Shown here: piece after piece, positions 1 to 8,018 of the stretch | How the letters are laid out: each line of letters opens with the position of its first letter | Numbering within the stretch: position 1 is the stretch's first letter | Source of the DNA: Duganella sp. CF458 | GTDB taxonomy: Bacteria > Pseudomonadota > Gammaproteobacteria > Burkholderiales > Burkholderiaceae_D | Reading direction: 5' to 3' | NCBI RefSeq assembly: GCF_900113115.1 | Contig: NZ_FOOF01000013.1 | Location: 124,001-188,000 of the forward strand | DNA: 64,000 nt | Notes under the pieces: generated by a model | Seen by the model: the letters and a program-made list of their open reading frames with translations, nothing else | Told to the model about the DNA's origin: nothing | Database searches by the model: none | Translations under genes and position numbers: made by a program

Positions 1-315
1 GAAGGAGTCCAGCGGATGCGGGCCATCCTTGCCGACGGTCTTGATGGCCGGCGCCACGCCGGCGCAGTTGACCAGGCCACGCAGGGTGCCCATGGCGGTA
101 GCCGCGGCCACCACAGCCAGGCCGTCCGCTTCCGACGTCACGTCGCACTTCACGAACTTGGCCGCGCCCAGTTCGGCAGCCAGCTTTTCGCCCGCTTCCA
201 CCTGCACGTCCGCCAGCACGACCTTGCCGCCGTTCTCGACGATCATGCGCGCGGTGGCCGCGCCCAGGCCCGAGGCGCCGCCGGTGATGATGAATACTTG
301 GTCCTTGATTTGCAT
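1..315 (-). CDS. SDR-family 3-hydroxyacyl-CoA dehydrogenase, partial
   Basis: This is the N-terminal 105 residues of a short-chain dehydrogenase; the rest lies beyond base 1. The NAD-binding glycine motif TGGASGLG is at residues 11-18 and the NCAG motif near residue 85. The start MQIKDQVFIITGG resembles type 2 3-hydroxyacyl-CoA (HSD17B10-like) dehydrogenases, which oxidise 3-hydroxyacyl-CoAs in isoleucine and fatty acid breakdown with NAD. The ATG follows a GGGGAG ribosome site at 7 nt. A 15-bp palindrome lies about 20 bp upstream of the start. The family is clear; the exact substrate is inferred. Confidence 0.85.
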   Translation of the reverse strand, partial: MQIKDQVFIITGGASGLGAATARMIVENGGKVVLADVQVEAGEKLAAELGAAKFVKCDVTSEADGLAVVAAATAMGTLRGLVNCAGVAPAIKTVGKDGPHPLDSF

Positions 316-335
316 GCTTTGTCTCCCCTATTCAC

Positions 336-350
336 TTTACGTTACGTAAA
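336..350. promoter_or_regulatory. Palindromic operator candidate upstream of the SDR gene
   Basis: TTTACGTTACGTAAA is a perfect palindrome (7-bp arms, one central base) just upstream of the dehydrogenase start. It resembles, from memory, the ACGT-core operators of LiuR-type MerR regulators of branched-chain amino acid degradation, which would fit the gene. A -10-like TACAAT (minus strand, 371 to 366) with a weak GATGAC 17 bp before it would place the palindrome just downstream of the transcription start. The regulator assignment is inference. Confidence 0.5.
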
Positions 351-378
351 CGTCAATCGAGGCGTATTGTAGCCGAAA

Positions 379-870
379 TCAGTAGCAAGTCATCCATCCC
401 CCGCTCTGGGAACACACTTTTCCGCTCGGGCTGACCACCTGTCCTGGCGTCCCATGATAGTAGGTGCCGCCAGCGTCGCGGCAGCCGCCCGCATCGCACT
501 GGACCGGGATGGGCGCACTGGGACCGGGCAAGGGCGTGACCGGCATGGGCACGGCCGGCGCCACCGCGCGCGGCAGTTGGGCGATGGCGGTCGGCGCGGC
601 ATGCGGATCGCGCTGGGTGAGCACGGGGGCCCAGCTCAGCGCAGGGTCGGGCGCCGGCGCAATGCGCGGCGTCGGCGTGATGATCAGCGGCACCGGGCGG
701 CGCGGCCGATTCTTGCGGGTACGCGCGGTGCGGCAGGGCTGCTGCAGCAAATGCTTGCCGTCGGCGCTGAGCCGGCATTCCGGCAGTTGCCGGTACTCAT
801 CAAGGGTTTCGGCGCCAGCGGCCGGGACGAACAGCCCGGCGGCCAGCGCCAGCAGGAGTGGAAAGTTCAT
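379..870 (-). CDS. Secreted Pro/Ala-rich hypothetical protein
   Basis: 163 residues with a clear signal peptide (residues 1-20, ending AAGA). A short conserved-looking stretch with a Cys (LDEYRQLPECRL) is followed by a basic patch, then a proline/alanine-rich low-complexity middle (about residues 55-125), and a C-terminal segment with four cysteines ending GWMTCY. It is likely periplasmic or surface exposed. I do not recognise a family and assign no function. It stands alone between the SDR gene and hppA. Coding is supported by the signal peptide and frame; base composition matches its neighbours. Confidence 0.6.
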   Translation of the reverse strand: MNFPLLLALAAGLFVPAAGAETLDEYRQLPECRLSADGKHLLQQPCRTARTRKNRPRRPVPLIITPTPRIAPAPDPALSWAPVLTQRDPHAAPTAIAQLPRAVAPAVPMPVTPLPGPSAPIPVQCDAGGCRDAGGTYYHGTPGQVVSPSGKVCSQSGGWMTCY

Positions 871-926
871 GATGCCCTCCGCAGCGTACCGTCATCATAC
901 GCCGCAGAGGGTAGGTGTGGCGCGGC

Positions 927-3149
927 TTACTGCGCCGCTGGCGCCTCGCTGGCCGCTTGCGCCGGCACCTCGGCTGCGGATGGGGCCGAGGTTGACGCTG
1001 CGACGGGCGCCGCGACCTGCGGCGCCGCAGCCGTCGCCGACGCTGGCGCCGGCGCCCCGACCTGTTGCTGCGCCTGCATCGGCGCCATGGTCACCGACAG
1101 GATGCCGGTGGCCGGCAGCAGCGGCACCAGCAACAGCGCCACAATGTTGATGATCTTGATCAGCGGATTGACCGCCGGGCCGGCGGTATCCTTGTACGGG
1201 TCGCCCACGGTATCGCCGGTCACCGCCGCCTTGTGCGCGTCGGAGCCCTTGCCGCCATGGTTGCCGTCCTCGATATACTTTTTCGCGTTATCCCAGGCAC
1301 CGCCGCCGGTGGTCATCGAGATCGCCACGAACAGCCCGGTGATGATGGTACCCATCAGCAGGCCGCCCAGCGCGCGCGGGCCAAGCAGCATGCCGACCAG
1401 GATCGGCACCAGCACCGGCAACAGCGATGGGGCGATCATTTCCTTGATGGCGGAAGCGGTCAGCATGTCGACCGCCTTGTCGTATTGCGGCTTGCCGCTA
1501 CCGTCCATGATGCCCTTGATGTCGCGGAACTGGCGGCGCACTTCCACCACCACGGCGCCGGCGGCGCGGCCCACCGCTTCCATCGCCATCGCACCGAACA
1601 GGTATGGAATCAGGCCGCCGATGAACAGGCCCACGATCACCATCGGGTCGGACAAGTCGAACGACATCGACATGTTGCGCGATTCCAGCGCATGGGTGTA
1701 GTCGGCAAACAGCACCAGCGCGGCCAGGCCGGCGGAACCGATCGCATAGCCCTTGGTCACGGCCTTGGTGGTATTACCCACCGCGTCCAGCGGGTCGGTA
1801 ATGGCGCGCACGGAATCGGGCATGCCCGACATTTCGGCGATGCCGCCGGCGTTGTCGGTGATCGGGCCGTAGGCATCCAGTGCCACCACGATGCCCGCCA
1901 TCGACAGCATCGAGGTCGCCGCAATCGCAATGCCGTACAGGCCGGCCAGCTTGAAGGAAACCATGATCGCCACGCAGACAGCCAGCACCGGCCAGGCGGT
2001 GGACTTCATCGATACGCCCAGGCCGGCGATGATATTGGTGCCATGGCCGGTGGTGGAAGCCTCCGCGATATGGCGCACCGGGGTGAACTCGGTGCCGGTA
2101 TAGAACTCGGTGATATAGACCATCAGGCCGGTCAGCACGATGCCGACCACGGTTGCGCCCAGCATCTTGTAGCGCATGTCGTCGTCCGGCCAAATCATCC
2201 AAGTCACGATCACGAAGCCGATCAGCGACAGCCCGGCTGCCCACCACAAGCCGGTGTACAGCGCCGACATGATCTTCTTGCCCGGTTTCGCCTTGACCAT
2301 CGAGCAGCCGATGATGGAGCCGATGATGGACACCGCGCCAAGCAGCATCGGATAGATAGCCGCTTGCGCCGGTGCGCTGGTGATCATCAGCGCGCCAAGC
2401 AGCATGGTCGCGATCAGGGTCACCACATAGGTTTCGAACAGGTCGGCCGCCATGCCGGCGCAGTCGCCCACGTTGTCGCCCACGTTATCGGCGATCACCG
2501 CCGGGTTGCGCGGATCATCCTCGGGAATGCCCGCCTCCACCTTGCCCACCAGGTCGGCGCCGACGTCCGCACCCTTGGTGAAGATGCCCCCGCCCAGGCG
2601 GGCGAAGATAGAGATCAGGGAAGCGCCGAAGGCCAGGCCGATCATCGGCTTCAGCACCTCATGCACGTTGAGCGACGGGGCAGGCGCGGAAGGAGCGCCC
2701 ATCACGGTGAGGATCCAGTAGAAACCGGCCACACCCAGCAGGCCCAGGCCGACCACCAGCATGCCGGTGATGGCGCCGCCCTTGAAGGCGACATTGAGCG
2801 CTTCGTTCATGCCCACCGACGCAGCCTGCGCGGTGCGCACATTGGCCCGTACCGACACATTCATGCCGATAAAGCCGCAAGCGCCGGAAAGCACGGCGCC
2901 AAGGAGGAAGCCGATGGCGGTCTTCATATCGATCGCCACCCCGATGGCTACCAGCAGGACTACACCGACGATACTGATGGTGCGGTACTGGCGGGCCAGG
3001 TAGGCCGCAGCACCCTGCTGGATGGCTGTCGCGATTTCCTGCATGCGGGCATTGCCCGCGTCCTGCCGAAGAATCCAGCTGCGCGCCCACAACCCATATA
3101 CAACCGCGAGCACGCCGCACGCAATCGCGAACCACAAACTTGCTGCCAT
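927..3149 (-). CDS. hppA: Proton-translocating membrane pyrophosphatase
   Basis: 740 residues; hydrolyses pyrophosphate and pumps protons across the inner membrane. About 16 hydrophobic segments. The catalytic acidic loops are visible: DVGADLVGKVEAG followed by IPEDDPRNPAVIADN and VGDNVGDCAGMAADLFE. The motif GNTTKAVTKG carries Lys and Thr at the two positions that mark K+-independent pumps (K+-dependent ones have Ala and Gly/Ala there). The ATG at 3149 was chosen over an upstream in-frame codon because it has AAGGGGG 6 nt before it and opens the first membrane helix. A roughly 45-residue Ala/Pro/Gln-rich C-terminal tail is an unusual extra. Transcribed in the same direction as adk, but separated from it by a REP-like element. 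Confidence 0.95.
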   Translation of the reverse strand: MAASLWFAIACGVLAVVYGLWARSWILRQDAGNARMQEIATAIQQGAAAYLARQYRTISIVGVVLLVAIGVAIDMKTAIGFLLGAVLSGACGFIGMNVSVRANVRTAQAASVGMNEALNVAFKGGAITGMLVVGLGLLGVAGFYWILTVMGAPSAPAPSLNVHEVLKPMIGLAFGASLISIFARLGGGIFTKGADVGADLVGKVEAGIPEDDPRNPAVIADNVGDNVGDCAGMAADLFETYVVTLIATMLLGALMITSAPAQAAIYPMLLGAVSIIGSIIGCSMVKAKPGKKIMSALYTGLWWAAGLSLIGFVIVTWMIWPDDDMRYKMLGATVVGIVLTGLMVYITEFYTGTEFTPVRHIAEASTTGHGTNIIAGLGVSMKSTAWPVLAVCVAIMVSFKLAGLYGIAIAATSMLSMAGIVVALDAYGPITDNAGGIAEMSGMPDSVRAITDPLDAVGNTTKAVTKGYAIGSAGLAALVLFADYTHALESRNMSMSFDLSDPMVIVGLFIGGLIPYLFGAMAMEAVGRAAGAVVVEVRRQFRDIKGIMDGSGKPQYDKAVDMLTASAIKEMIAPSLLPVLVPILVGMLLGPRALGGLLMGTIITGLFVAISMTTGGGAWDNAKKYIEDGNHGGKGSDAHKAAVTGDTVGDPYKDTAGPAVNPLIKIINIVALLLVPLLPATGILSVTMAPMQAQQQVGAPAPASATAAAPQVAAPVAASTSAPSAAEVPAQAASEAPAAQ

Positions 3150-3255
3150 AAATTGCCCCCTTACGTTATTAGAATCAAAAGCTACAAAACGAACTCGGTA
3201 CGACCGAACTACGTACTGCAAAACTTTGACACTTCACGGCCAGGGGGCCGCTGTG

Positions 3256-3328
3256 AACCGGTAAACCAGTGTCAGACCCGCAGGGTCCGACACTCAAGAC
3301 GCGGCTGCCGCGTGCTGGTGTACCGGTT
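3256..3328. repeat. REP-like composite palindrome, family A, copy 1
   Basis: The hppA-adk gap holds inverted AACCGGTA (3256-3263) and TACCGGTT (3321-3328) bracketing two inner stems: GTGTCAGACCC against GGGTCCGACAC (3269-3293, one mismatch) and ACGCGGC-T-GCCGCGT (3299-3313). The same outer CCGGT arms and GACCC inner stem recur at 39522-39692 and 42509-42615. Non-coding. Confidence 0.8.
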
Positions 3329-3335
3329 TAAAAAA

Positions 3336-3992
3336 TTAGCTGCTCAGCGCCGCGAACGCACGGTCGCGGATCTCGTCGACTGGACCAACGCCTTCGATCT
3401 TGCGGTATTTCGGCGCACCAGGCTGGCCCGATTTGGCCCACTCGCCGTAGTAGCCAAGCAGGACTTCGGTCTGGTTGTGGTAAACGTCCAGGCGTTTCTT
3501 GACGGTTTCTTCCTTGTCGTCGTCGCGCTGCACCAGGTCTTCGCCGGTGACATCGTCCTTGCCTTCGACTTTAGGAGGATTGAACTTGACGTGGTAAACA
3601 CGGCCCGAAGCCGGGTGGCTGCGGCGGCCGCTCATGCGTTCGACGATCTGGTCGTCCGGCACGGCGATTTCCAGGACGTAGTCGATCTTGACGCCTGCGT
3701 CCTTCATCGCGTCGGCTTGCGCGGTGGTACGCGGGAAGCCGTCAAACAGGTAGCCATTGGCGCAATCCGCCGCTTTCAGGCGGTCTTTCACCAGGCCGAT
3801 GATGATGTCGTCCGAAACCAGTTGGCCTGCGTCCATCACTTTTTTAGCGGCCAGGCCCATTTCGGTACCTTCCTTGATCGCGGCACGCAGCATGTCGCCG
3901 GTCGAAATCTGAGGGATGTTGTACTTTTCCTTGATGAAGTTGGCCTGGGTGCCCTTACCGGCTCCTGGTGCTCCTAACAGAATGAGACGCAT
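3336..3992 (-). CDS. adk: Adenylate kinase
   Basis: 218 residues, the long bacterial form. Converts ATP + AMP to 2 ADP in the cytoplasm. P-loop GAPGAGKGT at residues 7-15; AMP-binding DGFPRT near residue 84; LID arginines in GRRSHPASGR near 122. The LID lacks the four cysteines of zinc-binding versions. The N-terminus MRLILLGAPG and overall length match the family exactly. It lies downstream of kdsB on the same strand, a common betaproteobacterial order. Confidence 0.98.
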   Translation of the reverse strand: MRLILLGAPGAGKGTQANFIKEKYNIPQISTGDMLRAAIKEGTEMGLAAKKVMDAGQLVSDDIIIGLVKDRLKAADCANGYLFDGFPRTTAQADAMKDAGVKIDYVLEIAVPDDQIVERMSGRRSHPASGRVYHVKFNPPKVEGKDDVTGEDLVQRDDDKEETVKKRLDVYHNQTEVLLGYYGEWAKSGQPGAPKYRKIEGVGPVDEIRDRAFAALSS

Positions 3993-4070
3993 GAATGTTC
4001 CTAAACGATTTAATAATAATTTTTGATGATGCCTTAGCCACCTTGCTAGAAACTTACCACAAAAGTTGGC

Positions 4071-4829
4071 TTAACCGCCACTTTTGTAGAGAGCTTGCAC
4101 ACGCGCCAGGTCTTCCGGAGTATCCACGCCGGCGGCCGGGGCGGAATCGGTCACGTGGACGGCAATCGGGTAGCCGTGCCAGAGGACGCGGAGCTGCTCC
4201 AGCGCTTCGATCCCCTCCAGCGGCGACGCTTCCAGCGCCGGATAGGCCTGCAAGAAATCGTTTCGGTAGGCGTACAGGCCGATATGGCGCAGCGGGACGT
4301 AGCCGGCCGGCAGGACTGATTTGTCCCGGGCGAAAGCATCGCGGTGCCACGGGATGGTGGCACGGCTGAAATACAGTGCGCGGCCCTGCTTGTCCAGCAC
4401 CACCTTCACCACGTTCGGGTTGAAGGCGTCGGCCGCATCGTGCAACGGGTGGGCGCAGGTGGACATCGGCACGTCGGCGCCGATGCGGGCGGCGGCAGCT
4501 TGCAGCAGTTGCGGGTCGATCAAGGGTTCGTCGCCCTGCAGGTTGACCACCACGGCATCCATCGGCAGGTTCATGGCGCGCGCCACTTCGGCGATGCGGT
4601 CGGTGCCGGACGGGTGGTCGGCACGGGTCATGAAGGCTTCGATGCCGTGCTGTTCGCAGGCTTCCTGAATAGAGGCGTGGTCGGTGGCCACCACGATGCG
4701 GGCGGCGCCGGCTTCTTTCGCGCGTTCGGCGACGCGCACCACCATCGGCTTGCCGCCCAGGTCGGCCAGGGGCTTGTTGGGCAGGCGGGTCGAGGCCAGG
4801 CGGGCCGGGATGATGACGATGAAGGACAC
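4071..4829 (-). CDS. kdsB: CMP-KDO synthetase (3-deoxy-manno-octulosonate cytidylyltransferase)
   Basis: 252 residues. Activates KDO with CTP to CMP-KDO for the inner core of LPS. The nucleotidyltransferase signature IPARLASTRLPNKPL is at residues 8-22; NLQGDEPLIDP and the SPLEGIEALEQLR C-terminal motif are present. It starts 3 nt after the stop of the Trm112-like gene, so it is very probably translated from the same message as lpxK. Confidence 0.97.
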   Translation of the reverse strand: MSFIVIIPARLASTRLPNKPLADLGGKPMVVRVAERAKEAGAARIVVATDHASIQEACEQHGIEAFMTRADHPSGTDRIAEVARAMNLPMDAVVVNLQGDEPLIDPQLLQAAAARIGADVPMSTCAHPLHDAADAFNPNVVKVVLDKQGRALYFSRATIPWHRDAFARDKSVLPAGYVPLRHIGLYAYRNDFLQAYPALEASPLEGIEALEQLRVLWHGYPIAVHVTDSAPAAGVDTPEDLARVQALYKSGG

Positions 4830-4832
4830 CGC

Positions 4833-5009
4833 TTACTCCGTGGTGTCCGGCAGGGAGCGCGCTTCGTCGGCCCACATGATCGGGATGCCGTCGCGGATCG
4901 GGTATGCCAGGCGATCGCCTTTGCAAATCATTTCCTGGGCTTTTTTATCGTACTCCAGAGGGCCCTTGCACACAGGGCAGACCAGGATATCAAGCAGGCG
5001 TGCGTCCAC
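4833..5009 (-). CDS. Trm112-family small zinc-finger-like protein
   Basis: 58 residues starting MDARLLDILVCPVCKGPLEY. It belongs to the Trm112/YcaR family, small proteins seen next to lpxK and kdsB; in other systems Trm112 activates methyltransferases. Only one CxxC pair (CPVC) is present. The start is a GTG at 5009 with GGAG 7 nt upstream; this start lies inside the end of lpxK (20-nt overlap), implying coupled translation. A longer in-frame reading to 5102 would run through lpxK and lacks family similarity. Confidence 0.88.
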   Translation of the reverse strand: MDARLLDILVCPVCKGPLEYDKKAQEMICKGDRLAYPIRDGIPIMWADEARSLPDTTE

Positions 5010-6069
5010 GTAGTTTCTCCACAATTTGATCGGCCAGCGCCGCTTCGATCCGGGCGCTGACTGGAACGACCCAGATTCTCGGATCGTTGCGTAATTCTTC
5101 AATTTGCCAGCATTTTACTGCATCCTTCTCCGTCACCAGAATAAAGTCGGCCTCGACATTGGCGAAAGGACGGTCCTTAAAGTCATGATGGTCGGGCAGC
5201 GGCAGTTCTTGCGGCTTGAGTCCCGCGGCGCGCAGCATGCCAAAGAAGCGGGCTGGATTGCCGATGCCTGCCGCAGCCGCCACGCGCAGCCCGGCGCCCT
5301 GCCCCGCACGGCGCGCCAGCTCGGCCAGCGGCATGCGTTCGCTGCGCCCGGCCAGCCGCTCCGCAACGTCGCCGGCCAGGCGCATCTGCCAGGGAGCAGC
5401 CGGCGCGCCGCCGCGCACGGCGCCGGGCGGCGCGACGACGGCCGACAGCGCTGCCGTCAGCTCGGGCGCGTTGACCACGGTGAAATCGCGTTTGCGGGAC
5501 GGCGCTTCACGCAGCGGACCGGCCGGCAGCGTCCAGCCATTGCCGACGCCGCGGGCGTCGAACAGCACGATTTCGACATCGCGCGCCAAGGCATAATGCT
5601 GCAAGCCGTCGTCCGTGACGATTACGTCGACTTCCGGATGGGCCGCCAGCAATGCCTTGCCCGCCGCCGCGCGCGCGCGGCCGACAAACACCGGGCAAGC
5701 CGTGCGGGCGGCAATCAGGACCGGCTCATCGCCCACTTCCGCAGGCGTCGAAGCGGCGCCGACTTCGCGCGGGGCTGCATCCTTGCTGCCAAACCCGCGC
5801 GAAACAACGCCCGGCCGCAAACCAGCCGCGCGCAGCGCCTCCACCAGCCAGATCGTCAGCGGCGTCTTGCCGGTACCGCCAATGAAAATATTCCCCACGA
5901 CGACGACCGGAACCGGCAGGCGCTCGGCGTGCGAAACGCCGGCCGCATACAAGCCGCGGCGCACGGCGGCCAGTCCCCGGAACAGCAGGGACAAGGGCCA
6001 CAGCGCGCATGCCAGCGCGCCCCGCCGCAACCATTCGCGCGAGAACGTCGTCTCGAGGGATGAGGCCAT
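4990..6069 (-). CDS. lpxK: Tetraacyldisaccharide 4'-kinase
   Basis: 359 residues. Phosphorylates the 4' position of the lipid A disaccharide at the inner membrane. An N-terminal membrane-associating helix (about 19-40) precedes the P-loop GGTGKT at residues 64-69. VTDDGLQHYALARDVEIVLFD and the C-terminal VTEKDAVKC motif are typical. Its start codon shares one base with the exbD stop (TAATG), and its end overlaps the Trm112 gene, so exbB-exbD-lpxK-Trm112-kdsB reads as one operon. Confidence 0.97.
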   Translation of the reverse strand: MASSLETTFSREWLRRGALACALWPLSLLFRGLAAVRRGLYAAGVSHAERLPVPVVVVGNIFIGGTGKTPLTIWLVEALRAAGLRPGVVSRGFGSKDAAPREVGAASTPAEVGDEPVLIAARTACPVFVGRARAAAGKALLAAHPEVDVIVTDDGLQHYALARDVEIVLFDARGVGNGWTLPAGPLREAPSRKRDFTVVNAPELTAALSAVVAPPGAVRGGAPAAPWQMRLAGDVAERLAGRSERMPLAELARRAGQGAGLRVAAAAGIGNPARFFGMLRAAGLKPQELPLPDHHDFKDRPFANVEADFILVTEKDAVKCWQIEELRNDPRIWVVPVSARIEAALADQIVEKLRGRTPA

Positions 6070-6494
6070 TACTTGGCCTGGGCCGTCTGCGCCTCGAAGG
6101 TCACACGCTCGAAGCCGGCCACACGCGCCGCTTCCATCACGTTGATCACCATCTGGTGCATCGCGAACTGGTCGGCGTTGATCTTGACGATCGGGTTGGC
6201 GCCCTTGGCAGCTGCCTTCATCTGCTCCGACAGGCCGGCCACATCGTGGAACGCCACCGGTTCGCCGTTGATGGTGTAGTTACCCTTGGCATCCACCGTC
6301 ACGTTCAGGTCATTCGGCTGCTCCACCGTCTTTTCCGCATCGGCGGTCGGCAGGGTGATTTTCAGCTCGGTGAACTTGCTGTACGTGGTGGTGATCATCA
6401 GGAAGATCAGGATCACCAGCAGCACGTCGATAAACGGGATCAGGTTGATCTCGGGATCTTCGCGCTTCTGGCCGCGGCGGAAATTCATCGCCAT
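6069..6494 (-). CDS. exbD: ExbD/TolR-family biopolymer transport protein
   Basis: 141 residues. Short cytoplasmic N-terminus, one membrane helix (about 21-37) carrying the conserved acidic residue Asp23 in PFIDVLLVILIFLM, then a periplasmic domain. With ExbB it forms a proton-driven motor that energises TonB-type outer membrane transport. No tonB gene adjoins; three TonB-dependent receptors occur elsewhere in the window. In this LPS-linked position the pair could instead serve another envelope process. Confidence 0.93.
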   Translation of the reverse strand: MAMNFRRGQKREDPEINLIPFIDVLLVILIFLMITTTYSKFTELKITLPTADAEKTVEQPNDLNVTVDAKGNYTINGEPVAFHDVAGLSEQMKAAAKGANPIVKINADQFAMHQMVINVMEAARVAGFERVTFEAQTAQAK

Positions 6495-6509
6495 AAACTG
6501 ATCCCTCGC

Positions 6510-7115
6510 TTACTTGCGGGAGTTGTGGACCACGTCCACGAACTTGACCGCCTGCTGCTCCATGTCGATGACGAAGGAATCAACCAGGGCGCGGAAGTGG
6601 CGGTAGAACACCAGGGTCGGCATCGCGATCGCCAGGCCGAAACCGGTGTTGTACAGTGCCACCGAGATACCGTGCGCCAGTTGCGCAGGGTTGGCGCCGG
6701 CGGAATTCTGCGAGCCGAAGATCTCGATCATGCCGACCACGGTACCGAACAGGCCCATCAGGGGTGCCAGGGTGGCGATGGTGCCGAGGGTGGTCAGGAA
6801 GCGCTCCAGCTGGTGCGCCACGGCGCCGCCCGCCTCTTCGATCGACTCCTTCATCACATCGCGTGGAGCGTTAACATTGCGCAACGCTGCCGAAAGAACA
6901 ACACCGAGCTGGGAGGATTGTTCCAGCTTGTTGATGATGTCGTTGTTGATGTTTCCGCTGCGATAGACGCGCACTACCTCGTCCAACAGTGTCTTCGGAA
7001 TGATGCGCGAACGGCGAAGATACATCAGGCGTTCCACGATCAGCGCAAGGGCAACGATGGAAGCGATCAGCAGAGGCCAGATCGGCCAGCCGGCGGCTTG
7101 GAAAATTGCGAGCAA
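6510..7115 (-). CDS. exbB: MotA/TolQ/ExbB proton channel family protein
   Basis: 201 residues with three membrane segments: about 10-30, 105-130 (TLAPLMGLFGTVVGMIEIF) and 147-168. The GLFGTVVGM and GLAIAMPTLVFY motifs are those of ExbB/TolQ. It is the first gene of the exbB-exbD-lpxK-Trm112-kdsB run, 15 nt ahead of exbD. Upstream of it begins the repeat array with DnaA-box-like sites. Confidence 0.95.
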   Translation of the reverse strand: MLAIFQAAGWPIWPLLIASIVALALIVERLMYLRRSRIIPKTLLDEVVRVYRSGNINNDIINKLEQSSQLGVVLSAALRNVNAPRDVMKESIEEAGGAVAHQLERFLTTLGTIATLAPLMGLFGTVVGMIEIFGSQNSAGANPAQLAHGISVALYNTGFGLAIAMPTLVFYRHFRALVDSFVIDMEQQAVKFVDVVHNSRK

Positions 7116-7190
7116 GACATACTCCTAAGAAAGAAAAGCTAAACGCGCAATGTAGCGTGTCGAGAGCTATCAGGCAAGTGTGTGCATTCT

Positions 7191-7888
7191 TCACATTTTC
7201 TGTGGACAAGATTGTTGGCAATCCCACTATTTCGCATTAAGCCTATGATTTGATGATGATTTTTTCTAATGCAAAAAATTTCATCAGCCCTGGAAGGACC
7301 AGTTCTGCACATATTCTGTGGACAAAATTGTGGGGAATGGCGGCTTTTATATGCTAAGCCTTTGATAGGAAAGCGAATTGTTCTCAAGCACAAAAAATGC
7401 GCATTGGCACTGTGGCGGTTTTCCCCGGCTGTGCACTTCTTCACATATTCTGTTGATAAGATTGTTAGCAAGGCTATGCTTGAGGGGTGAAGTACTTGAT
7501 CCATAAGGACTTTCTTGCCATGCGTAAAAACTTCGCATTGCAATGTCCACTTGGTTCCTGACCCCAAGTGGACATTTCTTCCCTTTCTGCACAAATTCTG
7601 TGGACAAAAGTGTGTGCAAGGCTGCGGGAGATGGTGCAAGTGTTTGATCTGTAACGACAATCGATCGCCGCTCAATTTTTGGGCAGGATTTTTCCCCACA
7701 GCTTCTGTGGATAAAATTGTTAGCAAGGGGCAGACTGGAGTGCCAAGTCCTTGATTTCTAAAATGAAAGTTACTCTGCAAACATTTTCATCACGCAAGTT
7801 TCAACGGTGAAGAGTTCCTCACACATTCTGTGGATATCTTTGTGCGTAACAGCGGTTCGCTATGACAAAGTCCTTGATCTATAAGGAA
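7191..7888. repeat. Array of six degenerate repeats with DnaA-box-like 9-mers
   Basis: The 0.9-kb exbB-xseA gap has no convincing gene. Six units of 107-148 bp each begin with a version of CACATATTCTGTGGATAA and end with a version of AAGTCCTTGATCTATAAGGA. The 9-mers start at 7201, 7317, 7451, 7599, 7706 and 7829; the copy at 7706 (TGTGGATAA) is the exact complement of the DnaA box TTATCCACA, three read TGTGGACAA, one TGTTGATAA and one TGTGGATAT. All face the same way. The layout resembles a betaproteobacterial oriC flank, but dnaA, dnaN and rpmH are absent. A DnaA-titration (datA-like) role is inference. Confidence 0.75.
7542..7576. repeat. REP-like hairpin, family C, copy 1
   Basis: Perfect 13-bp inverted repeat AATGTCCACTTGG (7542-7554) / CCAAGTGGACATT (7564-7576) with loop TTCCTGACC, lying inside unit 3 of the DnaA-box array. 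It is homologous to the element at 53070-53105, which shares AATGTCCAC, GTTCCTGACCCCA and TGGACATTT. Probably an insertion into the older array. Confidence 0.8.
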
Positions 7889-8018
7889 ATTCGTCCGCTG
7901 CCCGCTTATGTAGCATTGGCGTTTACCCTTAATAATCATGTGTTTACAAAATATACTTGCGAGTTGAAGTGATATATGACATAAGCATGACCGCTTTCAA
8001 AAAGTGTGGACAGGTCCC

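Noticed and set aside
1065..3977. A 970-codon open frame on the plus strand across hppA and adk
   Set aside because: It is antisense to two clear genes, His/Arg/Gly-rich with no domain, a product of high G+C at third positions.
7139..7780. A 213-codon minus-strand open frame in the exbB-xseA gap with repeated TILSTE segments
   Set aside because: The repeated peptide is simply the translated DNA repeat; there is no ribosome site, and the units have unequal lengths, so the frame is not kept in each.
7191..7888. CRISPR array
   Set aside because: The repeats are degenerate, units differ from 107 to 148 bp, spacers share a second conserved motif, and no cas genes adjoin.
7191..7888. Chromosomal origin (oriC)
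   Set aside because: DnaA-box-like sites are present, but dnaA, dnaN, rpmH, gidA and a clear AT-rich unwinding element are not; kept only as a possible secondary DnaA locus.
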